A DNA stretch of 64,000 nt from Halomonas sp. H10-9-1 (GTDB lineage: Bacteria > Pseudomonadota > Gammaproteobacteria > Pseudomonadales > Halomonadaceae), in NCBI RefSeq assembly GCF_040147005.1, contig NZ_JAMSHO010000001.1, positions 62,001 through 126,000 on the forward strand, in the 5' to 3' direction. The notes under the pieces were generated by a model. The model saw only the letters and a list, made by a program, of their open reading frames with translations. It did not search any database and was not told the DNA's origin. Position 1 is the first letter of the stretch; each line of letters opens with the position of its first letter. This document shows positions 48,442 to 56,635 of this stretch, one piece after another. Made by a program: the position numbers and the translations under genes.

Positions 48442-48939
48442 CTAGTGAGTGACAGGCACGAAGTCGGGGTCATCGAAATAGCGCGCATAGGCCTCTAGTG
48501 CGCCCAGCACTTGTACCGCTCCCGCACGGGGTGTGGCGTCGGCATGGTTGCCGGCCATCTTGTCCGCACCGCTCACCAGTTGGGCGATGATCATGTGCAG
48601 TTGAGCATCGGCCTCCGGCGGCAGTTCGCAGTTGGCAACCATGTAAGCGACGCTGTCATCGATCCGCTCGGCCAGTGGCGCATACTCTGCTGCCGGCAAC
48701 CGATCCTCATGGATGGTCGCGATGGGGGCGCGCATCACCATGCTGATATCGCCCATGGCTTTACCCAGCGGGGCATCGATGGCCCACTTTTCGCCAGCGT
48801 TGAGCTGCAGCTCGAAGGGGGCGTCGCCATGGTCATGGTCGAGTGCCGCGGTGTCAGCAGCCAGGCTGGATCCGGAAACCATCAGGGCGGCCGCTAGGGT
48901 AAAGGGGATGATGGCAGTGGAAAGTTTGGTCGACATCAT
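48442..48939 (-). CDS. Periplasmic helical protein, DnrO/cytochrome c-prime-like
   Basis: A 165-residue exported protein; signal peptide about residues 1-28, ending SSLAAD. The mature part is four-helix-bundle-like, with ELQLNAGEKWAIDAPLGKAM and ANCELPPEADAQLHMIIAQL, similar to DnrO-type proteins; there is no CxxCH haem motif. The N-terminal DHDHGD stretch may bind metal. The stop codon lies in the CTAG edge of the MITE-like element. It is adjacent to the P-type ATPase gene, so a role in metal handling is possible. The start could also be 3 bases in. Confidence 0.72.
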   Translation of the reverse strand: MMSTKLSTAIIPFTLAAALMVSGSSLAADTAALDHDHGDAPFELQLNAGEKWAIDAPLGKAMGDISMVMRAPIATIHEDRLPAAEYAPLAERIDDSVAYMVANCELPPEADAQLHMIIAQLVSGADKMAGNHADATPRAGAVQVLGALEAYARYFDDPDFVPVTH

Positions 48940-48997
48940 GAATCTCCATTCTCAGTAGTGCGTGGGTAAGCGATCGTGCGAGTCGTCGCGGCGGCGA

Positions 48998-50857
48998 TCA
49001 TGACGCCAGGACCTCCGCGGCTTCGTGGCGCTGCGTTGTCGACTGCTTGGCCTCCTTGAGGGTGGGGCGCAGCAGCAGCATGGCGATGGCGATGACCAGC
49101 AGGACGGACGCCTCGTGGACCAGCATGCCGATGGCCATGGTCACTCCGCCGGCGAGCACCCCGGCCAGCAGCACGGCCACCGTCAGCAGGGCAATGGCGA
49201 TGTTGAGGCGCATGGTGTTCACCGTCCGCTTGGCCAGCCCCAGGGCATAGGGAAGACGTGGCAGGCGGTCGGCCATCAGCGCGATATCGGCGGTTTCGAT
49301 GGCGGCCGGTGAGCCGGCGGCACCCATGGCCACGCCGATGTCGGCCTGGGCGAGCGCCGGGGTGTCGTTGACGCCGTCGCCCACCATGGCCACGGTATGC
49401 CCCTGGCGCTGCAGTTCCTTGACGAGAGTCAGCTTGTCCTCGGGCAGCAGGTCGGCATGCACTTCGTCCACGCCAAGCTCGGCGGCGACGTTGTCGGCGA
49501 CACGCCGGGCATCACCGGTGGCCATGACCACCTTGATGCCGTTATCGTGCAGGGCCTGGACGGCGGCCCGGGCGTCGTCACGGATGGTGTCGGCAACGGC
49601 CACGATCCCCACGGCGCGTCCGTCCACGCCGACGAACATGGCGGTCTTGCCGGCGGCGTTCAGTGCCAGGATGCGGTCGTTGGCGGGGGTGTGGTCGAGC
49701 AGGTCGGCAGAGCCCACGGCAACGGTATGGCCGTCGACCTCGGCGCGGATGCCCTTGCCGGTCACCGGCTCGGCGCGCTCCACCATCGCCACGGCCAGCT
49801 TACGCTGCTCGGCGCCGCGGATGATGGCGTCTGCCAGCGGGTGCTCGGAGGCGGTTTCCGCCCGGGCGGCCAGGGCAAGCACCTGATCCTCGCTCCAGGC
49901 GTCATCCAGCACCACCACGTCGGTCAGCTCGGGGCGGCCGTTGGTCAGTGTGCCGGTCTTGTCCACCACCACGGCGCTGACCCGGGCGGAGGTTTCGAGG
50001 AACTCGCCCCCCTTGATCAGGACACCATCTTTGGCCGAGCGGCCGATGCCGGCGACGATGGAAACCGGGATGGAGATGACCAGTGCACCCGGACAGCCGA
50101 TGACCAACAGGGTCAGGGCCAGCTCCACGTTGCGCGTCAAGAGACCGATCACCAAGGCGCTGAGCATCACGCCAGGCGTGTAGTACTTGGCGAACTTCTC
50201 CATGAAGGTCTGGGTCTTGGCCTTGGCATCCTGGGCGTCTTCGACGCGGTGGATGATCCGGGCCAGGGCGGTATTGGCGCCGATGCGAACGGCCTGGACA
50301 CGCAGCACCCCGGAGCGTAGCCAGGTACCGGCAAACACCTCCATGCCCTCGGCCTTCTCGGCGGGCACCGACTCACCGGTGATGCTGGCTTCATCCACTC
50401 CGCCATGACCGGAGACGACGGTGCCATCCACGGGCACCTGCTCACCGTTCCTGATCAGCACGGTATCGCCGGGCACCAGCTCCCACACCTCGACGGTTTG
50501 CGGCTCACCGTCGCGCAGCACGGTCGCTGTTTCGGGGGCGGCGTCCACCAGGTCCGACAGGGCCTGACGGGTCTTGTTCAGGGTCGCCCTCTCCAGGGCA
50601 CCGCCGAGGGCGAAGAGGAAGGTCACCGCGGCGGATTCCCAATAATTGTGAATGAACAGGGCACCCACCGCGGCGACGATGACCAGCAGGTCGATCGAGA
50701 CGGTCTTGATGCGCAGGGCCTGGTAGGCGGAGATGGCAATCCGATAGCCGGCCACCGCGGCGGCGGCGATCATCAGCCAATCCGATCCGGTGAGCCAGGA
50801 CGCGATGATCAACAGGCCAGAGGCGATGACCACGCCCCAGGTGTTCCATTGTTTCAT
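48998..50857 (-). CDS. Heavy-metal P1B-type ATPase with CPG motif
   Basis: Metal-transporting ATPase of 619 residues. It has TGES (SITGESVPAE), the phosphorylation motif DKTGTLTNG, the HP motif in TASEHPLADA, and GDGVNDTPALAQAD. In the transmembrane metal site the sequence is IGCPGALVIS, not CPC. The usual N-terminal metal-binding domain is absent and is encoded as a separate gene upstream. The ATG at 50857 follows GAGAGA; a longer frame is unlikely. Probable exporter of a divalent metal (Zn/Cd/Co class) or a close relative; ion unknown. Confidence 0.9.
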   Translation of the reverse strand: MKQWNTWGVVIASGLLIIASWLTGSDWLMIAAAAVAGYRIAISAYQALRIKTVSIDLLVIVAAVGALFIHNYWESAAVTFLFALGGALERATLNKTRQALSDLVDAAPETATVLRDGEPQTVEVWELVPGDTVLIRNGEQVPVDGTVVSGHGGVDEASITGESVPAEKAEGMEVFAGTWLRSGVLRVQAVRIGANTALARIIHRVEDAQDAKAKTQTFMEKFAKYYTPGVMLSALVIGLLTRNVELALTLLVIGCPGALVISIPVSIVAGIGRSAKDGVLIKGGEFLETSARVSAVVVDKTGTLTNGRPELTDVVVLDDAWSEDQVLALAARAETASEHPLADAIIRGAEQRKLAVAMVERAEPVTGKGIRAEVDGHTVAVGSADLLDHTPANDRILALNAAGKTAMFVGVDGRAVGIVAVADTIRDDARAAVQALHDNGIKVVMATGDARRVADNVAAELGVDEVHADLLPEDKLTLVKELQRQGHTVAMVGDGVNDTPALAQADIGVAMGAAGSPAAIETADIALMADRLPRLPYALGLAKRTVNTMRLNIAIALLTVAVLLAGVLAGGVTMAIGMLVHEASVLLVIAIAMLLLRPTLKEAKQSTTQRHEAAEVLAS

Positions 50858-50918
50858 GAGTCTCTCCTGGGCGATTGGCAGGGGGCGGGAGTGCCCCCTG
50901 CCTGTGTGAACGTGGCGC

Positions 50919-51152
50919 TCAGATGGCCGAAGGCTTGACGTTGAAGCCGACCTCGGCCACGGCATCGACCAGGGCGCGCACCGAGGCCTTCGCCGGATCG
51001 TGGCTGACCAGTACCCGGCCGGAAGCGAACTTCACCTCGGCGGATTCGACGCCCTCCAGCCCCCTGAGCTTGGTCTCGATCTTGTCGACACAGCTGGGGC
51101 AGGAGAACTCGTCGGAACGCAGGGTGGTGGTTTTCAGAGTGGAAGTCGTCAT
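50919..51152 (-). CDS. Heavy-metal-associated (HMA) domain protein
   Basis: A 77-residue ferredoxin-like HMA domain with the metal-binding CPSC motif in EFSCPSCVDKIE. It resembles CopZ-like chaperones but is acidic. ATG at 51152 has GGAG upstream; an ATG at 51170 would add 6 residues. It lies 61 bases before the ATPase gene and probably supplies the missing N-terminal metal-binding domain in trans. Confidence 0.88.
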   Translation of the reverse strand: MTTSTLKTTTLRSDEFSCPSCVDKIETKLRGLEGVESAEVKFASGRVLVSHDPAKASVRALVDAVAEVGFNVKPSAI

Positions 51153-51369
51153 GGTCGTCTGCTCCGTCATGGTGAAGTGAAGAGTCAGGCCAGCGGGCTG
51201 GCTGCTCAGCGTTGACACCATGATAGGGAGCAGAGACCTCCGGGTCGTTCGTTAGCGCACTCTCGAACCCTTTTCTGTCTTGCAAAAAAATGTCTATGTA
51301 TCAATGAGGTACGAGTTCGAACTTCAGGGGGGTGAAAGTCGAACCGGAAAGAGGGAGGGGGAGGGCTTG

Positions 51370-52512
51370 CTAGGCGGAGTGCTGCGCCCGGTAGGCGCTG
51401 GGGGTCATGCCGGTGGCCTTCTTGAACGCCGTGTTGAAGACCGACTTGGAGTTGAAGCCCGAGTCATACATCACCTGGAGGATGGTGGTGCCGGCTTCGG
51501 CGGCTTCCAGCTGACGGCGGGCCTCGGCGATGCGGTAGTCGCTGACGAGCTCGAAGAAGTTCTTGCCGAGCCCCTCGTTGATGGCGCGCGATAGATCGCG
51601 GGAGGGCACGCCGAGCTGGTGCGCCAACTGGTCCACGCTGAGGTTGGCGTCCAGGTAGGGGCGGGCCTCGGTCATATGGCGATCAAGGTGGCGCAGCAGC
51701 GCCGCGTTCTCCGCACTGACCAGGGCGGCCCGGCTCGGCGCTTCGCTTTCCGCCAGCTGCACCTCCTCTGCACTCAATCCCGAGAATATGCCTGGCTGGC
51801 GCAGGGCGTGTATCAGCAGATAGTTGATGAACAGGAAGCCGGAAATGGCTCCGGCGGCGGATACCGCCGTGGCACTCACAAGATCCTTGTAGATATGCGC
51901 AAAGAGGCAGTAGAACAGGCTGACGGTCCAGACACAGGCGTAGCCGATCAACAGCGTGCGCAGCCAGGCCAGCTGCTTGCTTTCGAGATTGGAGAAGAGC
52001 TGTCGTAGCGTGGTGCCGAAGCTGCCGAGCTCACGGATGGTGGCCCACAGGTAGCCGAGAAATACCAGATGGATGGCGACCGCCAGCAGTGGTGAGGCGA
52101 GGACTCCCGGGTGGTCGCGGCTCATCAGGATCTGCAGCTTCACCTCGTCGGGCTGCAGGTAGTACTCCACCACGAAGATGGCTGAGATCACCCAGAACAG
52201 CAGGCTGTGGATGGCGTGCCCAGGAACGAGCCGGAAGTCACGATACATCAGCGACTTCGCGTAGAGATAGAGCAGGCTCACCTGGAGCAGGCCGATCAGG
52301 GTGCCCAGATAGGCCAGGTTTGGATGCTCGAGGGCGAGCCCGGTGGAATAGAGGAAGACCTCGGCGAGGCCCGCGGCAAAGGTGAGAACGCTGGCTGCCA
52401 GCAGGCGGTTGCTGACCAGGCGGAACGTCTCCGGCAGCAGCAGGAAAGCGGACAGCGCCAGAGACTGCACGATACTGGTGATCAGCAGGATATCGACCAA
52501 TGTCAGGTACAT
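51370..52512 (-). CDS. Membrane-anchored AraC family transcriptional regulator
   Basis: A 380-residue protein with seven or so N-terminal membrane segments (residues about 5-235) and a C-terminal AraC DNA-binding domain with two helix-turn-helices (NLSVDQLAHQLGVPSRDLSRAI and TILQVMYDSGFNSKSVFNTAFKKATGMTPSAYR, key part YDSGFNSKSVFNTAFKKATG). It senses an unknown signal at the membrane. It is upstream of the HMA-ATPase genes on the same strand, 217 bases away. A role in controlling them is possible. Confidence 0.88.
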   Translation of the reverse strand: MYLTLVDILLITSIVQSLALSAFLLLPETFRLVSNRLLAASVLTFAAGLAEVFLYSTGLALEHPNLAYLGTLIGLLQVSLLYLYAKSLMYRDFRLVPGHAIHSLLFWVISAIFVVEYYLQPDEVKLQILMSRDHPGVLASPLLAVAIHLVFLGYLWATIRELGSFGTTLRQLFSNLESKQLAWLRTLLIGYACVWTVSLFYCLFAHIYKDLVSATAVSAAGAISGFLFINYLLIHALRQPGIFSGLSAEEVQLAESEAPSRAALVSAENAALLRHLDRHMTEARPYLDANLSVDQLAHQLGVPSRDLSRAINEGLGKNFFELVSDYRIAEARRQLEAAEAGTTILQVMYDSGFNSKSVFNTAFKKATGMTPSAYRAQHSA

Positions 52513-52600
52513 ATTGCTTCTCCGCCTCCTCTACGCTCAGTCGCATCAGCCCTTCCACGGCCCCGCGGGACGAGGCGAGCGTCGCCGGCTGGCGGCGACG

Positions 52601-52699
52601 GCTCCCGTGATCGGCCACTGCCCGGCATGCAACGCCGAACCGAGCATGCTGGATGGCTGCCCCGACGGCGACTCCGGCTGTGGCTGGCCGCAGTGCAGC
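52601..52699 (+). pseudogene. Relic of an NrdJb C-terminal tail
   Basis: In frame on the + strand this stretch reads VIGHCPACNAEP...DGCPDGDSGCGWPQC, and about 20 of 31 residues match the NrdJb tail (VVGHCPECNGEL...GCPTCYSGCGWSKC). The CPTC pair has become CPDG. The open frame starts inside the antisense of the AraC gene and runs past the tail into the reductase gene, so no intact gene is present. See findings. Confidence 0.65.
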
Positions 52700-52723
52700 G
52701 CGTCGGGGCCGCGCCCCGGCCGT

Positions 52724-53782
52724 TCAGCGGAACTGGTAGCTTTCCTGATGAAAACGTAGGGAAAGCGAGCGCTGCTTCAGGCCACTGCGCAGAGCGCTGG
52801 CCAGGCCCTTGGGTCCGCAGAACCAGAGATCCACTCGGCGATCGTGGAGACGCAGTCGATCCGCGGTCAATCGTTGTCCCTGCCGGCTGTCGTGGAGATG
52901 CAGCGAGACCTCCGGCAGCTGTTCCGTCAGCCGTTGCAGGCGAGCCACCATCGGGTCATCCGCGGCGCCGGCGGTGCAGTAGTGCAGGGTGACCGCCGGG
53001 CGTGCGGGGTCGGCATCGACCAGGCGTTTCTCTAGGGCCGCCAGAAACGGCGTGACCCCTATGCCACCGGCCACCCAGACCTGCTGGGCGTTTCTTCTGC
53101 CGCGGTCGGGGTCGAAGCGACCGTAGGGGCCCTCGAGCGTCACCGCCTGGCCACGGCTGAGCCGTTGCGGGAGCTTGCGAGTATAGTCGCCCAGCGCCTT
53201 GATCTGGAAGTTGACCCGCCCGCTGGCATTGTCGGCGCTGGACAGGCTAAAGGGATGCGCCCCTTCTCCGCGCTCGAAGGTTACCAGGGCGAACTGACCG
53301 GCGCGATGGCCTGGCCACCGCTGGCTCATCTCGCAGACGACTTCCGTGAGGCTGGTCGAGGTCTGCCTGACGGCCTGCACCAGCCCCTGGTAGCAGCGGC
53401 TCCTGCCGATCTGCCCGCTCAGCGATTGCAGGCTGGCGACGCTACCGCCGGCTGCCAGCAGCGCCATCAGCCAGCCGCTGGGCTGCTGCCACCACACCAG
53501 CGGCGCCAGCAGCACGGCATGCGCGGTGAGTGCCAGGTAGATCAGGGGCATCACCCGGTGCAGGTAGCGCCAGTAGCGGTAGGGGACCCAACGGGTCAGG
53601 GTGATGGCGACCAGAAGCAGCAGCAGATACAGGCCGGGCTCGCCCAGGTCCTTGGCGCCCTCCTGGAGGCCGTCGAGTAGGCCCGAGAAGTCGGCTTCCT
53701 GCAGGCGTTGATTCGAGCCCAGCAGCGCCTCGAGACCGTCGTCCGCCATCTCGATCAGCCAGTGTGTCAGTGCCAGGCTCGC
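52724..53782 (-). pseudogene. N-terminally truncated ferric-reductase-like / ferredoxin reductase protein
   Basis: About 350 residues of a membrane flavocytochrome-like reductase. One or two membrane segments remain with HRVMPLIYLALTAHAVLL (haem-binding type histidines); the C-terminal FAD and NAD domains look intact, with HPFSLSSADN, GPYGRFDP, VAGGIGVTPFLAAL and FCGPKGLASAL. The first membrane helices are absent. Its reading frame runs into the histidine kinase fragment on the other strand at about 53782. Any product would start at the internal methionine at 53749. Confidence 0.72.
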
Positions 53783-54303
53783 GCGCCAACAGCGCCCATG
53801 AGCTGCGCACGCCCGTGGCCGCGGCCCTGGCCCAGGCACAGCGGCTGCGCCACGAGGCGCCACCGGGCCCGCTCCGCGACCGCGCGACCCGCATCGAGGA
53901 GGCGTTGCACGCGCTCTTGCGGCTGTCGGAAAAGCTGCTGCAGCTGGCCAAGGCCGAGAGCGGTGGGCTGCTGGCCGAGACGCCCCAGGACGTGCGTGGG
54001 GTCATCACCCATGTCGTCGACGAGTTGCGTCGCACCCATCCGGCGCGCCTCGAGCTGTCGCTGCCGGGGGAGGCGCGCATCGTCTCCTCGATCGATCCGG
54101 ATGCGTTGGCGATTCTGCTTCGCTACCTGGTCGAAAATGCCCTGAAGCATGGCTGCCCGGAGCGTCCCGTCGAGGTGATCGTGTCGAGCGATGGCGAACT
54201 GCGCGTGATCAATGGGGGCGCGGTGGTGCCCGAGCTGGTGCTGGCGTCTCCCGTGCCGGGGCGTGCGGACGGCTTTGCGGCCAGCGTGCGTCTGCCCGCA
54301 TGA
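53783..54303 (+). pseudogene. Histidine kinase fragment, lacking N-terminus and ATP-binding core
   Basis: This opens directly at ANSAHELRTPVAAALAQ, the H-box, without sensor or membrane part. The dimerisation helix and the N-box-like LVENALKHGCPERPVEV follow. The D-box and glycine-rich ATP-lid are missing: VINGGAVVPELVLA runs straight into SPVPGRADGFAASVRLPA, the usual end of such kinases. Both ends of the loss are clean. It cannot be an active kinase. Confidence 0.78.
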
Positions 54304-54318
54304 CCGTCGAGCGCCTAG

Positions 54319-55892
54319 CCTGGATATTGCATCAGACATGAAAAAGGCGGCTGAAAATCGGTTATGATTCAAGGGCCTAATCCAGAATCAACCGCTACAG
54401 CCGCCATGACAAAATGTACCACGCCGTCCACTTCCTTTCCACGCTGCAAAGGCCGTCAGATCACCGCCAGCTTCGATGGCGGCGAGGTCACCTCTGACGG
54501 TGGCATCCTGCTGCTGCGGCAGCTCGACCGCGAGATGGGCCTGACCCGCGCTATCGCTCGCCGGCTGAGTGATGACCGCGATCCTCAACGCTGCCTGCAT
54601 CGCACCGAAACCCTGGTCCGGCAGCGCGTTTTCGGCCTGGCGCTGGGCTATGAGGACCTCAATGACCACCAGGCCCTGCGTCACGACATCGCCTTGCAGA
54701 CCGCCGTCGATACCGATGGCGTGCTGGCCAGCCAGTCCACCTTGTGTCGCTTCGAGCAGCAGGCCGATCGGGACTGGGCGGCTACCATCCACGAGGAGAT
54801 GATCGGGCAGTTCATCCGCTCGTTCCGGCGGCCACCCAAGAAGCCGCTCTACCTCGACTTCGATGCCACCGACGATCGGGTGCATGGCCAGCAGCTCGGG
54901 CGGCACTTCAACGGCTACTACAACCACTACATCTTCCTGCCGCTGTTCGTATTCTGTGGCGACCAGCTGCTGGTCAGCTATCTGCGTCCGGCCTCGCTGG
55001 ATGCCGCTCACCACGCCGGTGCCATCCTCGCCCTGTTGGTTCGGCGGCTGCGCCAGGCGTGGCCTGAGGTGAAGATCGTCTTCCGAGGCGACAGCGGCTT
55101 CTGCCGTCCACTGATCCTCAACTGGTGTGACCGCCACGGCGTCGATTACATCATCGGCCTCGCCGGCAACAAGCGCTTGGCCAAGCTGGCTCTGGACATC
55201 GACTACACGTCGGCTATCCGCTTCGAGAAGAGTTGGGAGAAGGAGCGTGTCTTCGGCTTCATCGAGTACGCTGCCAAGAGCTGGAAGGAGCGTCGACGAA
55301 AGGTCATCGTCAAGTCCGAGACCAGCCGGCGTGGCTTCAACACCCGCTATGTGGTCACCAGCCTGCGCGGCTGCAGCGCCGAGTGGCTCTATGACCACCG
55401 CTACTGTGCCCGGGGCGAGATGGAGAACCGCATCAAGGAGCAGCAGTTCCTGTTCTCCGACCGCACCAGCTGCCACGAATGGTGGCCCAACCAGTACCGA
55501 CTGCTGCTGTCGGGGTTGGCCTACCTGCTGCTGGAGCGGCTACGCCGGATTTACCTCAGGCGCACCGCCTTCGCCCAGGCCCAGGTCAACACCCTCCGCC
55601 TGAAGCTGCTGAAGATCGGCGCTGTCATCACCCGCAACACGCGCACGATTCGGCTGATGTTGAGCAGCCAGTACCCGGAGCAGGACCTCTTCCTGAAGCT
55701 GGCCAACAAGCTGGTGCCCGGATAGCGCCGCGGCGTGCTGTCCCCGGCACAGAAAACACATGGGGGTTGGGGGCAGTGCGTCCTGAGCGCAGAAAATTGA
55801 TCAATAAATAGCCAATCTCAAGCCCGTAGCGCCATCGTCTTCACCGAGCCTGAGATCTGGGAGCGTCTGGTCGGCCCGGTGCAACATCCGGG
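54319..55892 (+). mobile_element. IS1380-family insertion sequence
   Basis: Complete element of 1574 bp. The terminal inverted repeats CCTGGATATTGCATC (54319-54333) and CCCGGATGTTGCACC (complement of 55878-55892) match at 12 of 15 positions. CTAG flanks both ends (54315-54318 and 55893-55896) as a 4-bp target duplication. It carries one intact transposase gene and sits between the kinase relic and nrdG. Confidence 0.9.
54406..55725 (+). CDS. IS1380 family transposase
   Basis: DDE-type transposase of 439 residues. The N-terminal ITASFDGGEVTSDGGILLLRQLDRE (key part FDGGEVTSDGGILLLRQ) and the catalytic regions LYLDFDATDDRVHGQQ, FRGDSGFCRPLIL and the RGEMENRIKEQQ glutamate region are all IS1380 landmarks. 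No frameshift or stop, so the element may be active. The ATG at 54406 (MTKCTTPSTSF) is preferred over one 42 bases upstream. Confidence 0.95.
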   Translation: MTKCTTPSTSFPRCKGRQITASFDGGEVTSDGGILLLRQLDREMGLTRAIARRLSDDRDPQRCLHRTETLVRQRVFGLALGYEDLNDHQALRHDIALQTAVDTDGVLASQSTLCRFEQQADRDWAATIHEEMIGQFIRSFRRPPKKPLYLDFDATDDRVHGQQLGRHFNGYYNHYIFLPLFVFCGDQLLVSYLRPASLDAAHHAGAILALLVRRLRQAWPEVKIVFRGDSGFCRPLILNWCDRHGVDYIIGLAGNKRLAKLALDIDYTSAIRFEKSWEKERVFGFIEYAAKSWKERRRKVIVKSETSRRGFNTRYVVTSLRGCSAEWLYDHRYCARGEMENRIKEQQFLFSDRTSCHEWWPNQYRLLLSGLAYLLLERLRRIYLRRTAFAQAQVNTLRLKLLKIGAVITRNTRTIRLMLSSQYPEQDLFLKLANKLVPG

Positions 55893-56630
55893 CTAGCCGC
55901 GCAGCTCGACGGAGGCGAAGTGGGGCTTCAGGCGGCGCACCAGGGTCTCCAGCGCCTCGCGCGGCGGGGCGTCGTCGAGCGCCTCGCGGTAGGCGGGATC
56001 CAGGCAACGCTCCAGGCGGGCCAACTGGATGGCGTAGCGGCGCACGCCGCAGTCGGAGAGGGTCATCGCCAGCTGCTCGAGATCGTCGAGGGTGAAGTCG
56101 CGCCAGTGCACGGTGGTACGGCACTCGAAGGGTACCCCGGCCTCCAGCAGCAGCGACAAGCTGAGCGCATGCTGGCGCCAGATGCCGGGCCGGCCGCCGA
56201 TACGGTCGAAGTCGGCGCCGCGCCCCTTGGTGTCCAGTGCGACCCAGTCGAGCCGCGGCAGCAGCCGTTCCAGGCGGGCGGGATAGGGGCCGGCGGTGTG
56301 CAGCCCGACCGCCAGTCCCAGTGCCTGGCAGGCGTCGGCGGCGGCCGCGAGGTCGGCGTGAAGGGTAGGCTCGCCGCCGCTGAACACCACCGCGTCGATC
56401 TCGCCGACCCGGGTGGCAATCAAGGCCTCGATGGCCGGCCATTCGCCGGCCGCCGGGCGGCGTGCCGGCCCCATGCTGCTCGCCGTCTCGCAGTAGCCGC
56501 AGGCCAGTGGACAGCCCTGGAGATAGACGACCGCCGCTCGCCGGCCGGGGAAGGCGTGGTCGTCGCGGGCGTCGAAACCGGCGACGGGCAGGCGAACCGG
56601 GTCGGCGAGGGCATCCTGCAGCGGGATCAT
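55893..56630 (-). CDS. nrdG: Anaerobic ribonucleotide reductase activating protein (radical SAM)
   Basis: Radical-SAM activase of 245 residues. The cluster motif is GCPLACGYCET (CxxxCxxC), with VFSGGEPTLH for SAM. It activates NrdD by making the glycyl radical. The last codons are SVELRG followed by TAG, where TAG lies in the CTAG that bounds the IS, so the coding region seems complete. It is the third gene of ubiU-ubiV-nrdG. No nrdD is in the window. Confidence 0.9.
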   Translation of the reverse strand: MIPLQDALADPVRLPVAGFDARDDHAFPGRRAAVVYLQGCPLACGYCETASSMGPARRPAAGEWPAIEALIATRVGEIDAVVFSGGEPTLHADLAAAADACQALGLAVGLHTAGPYPARLERLLPRLDWVALDTKGRGADFDRIGGRPGIWRQHALSLSLLLEAGVPFECRTTVHWRDFTLDDLEQLAMTLSDCGVRRYAIQLARLERCLDPAYREALDDAPPREALETLVRRLKPHFASVELRG

Positions 56631-56635
56631 GGCCC

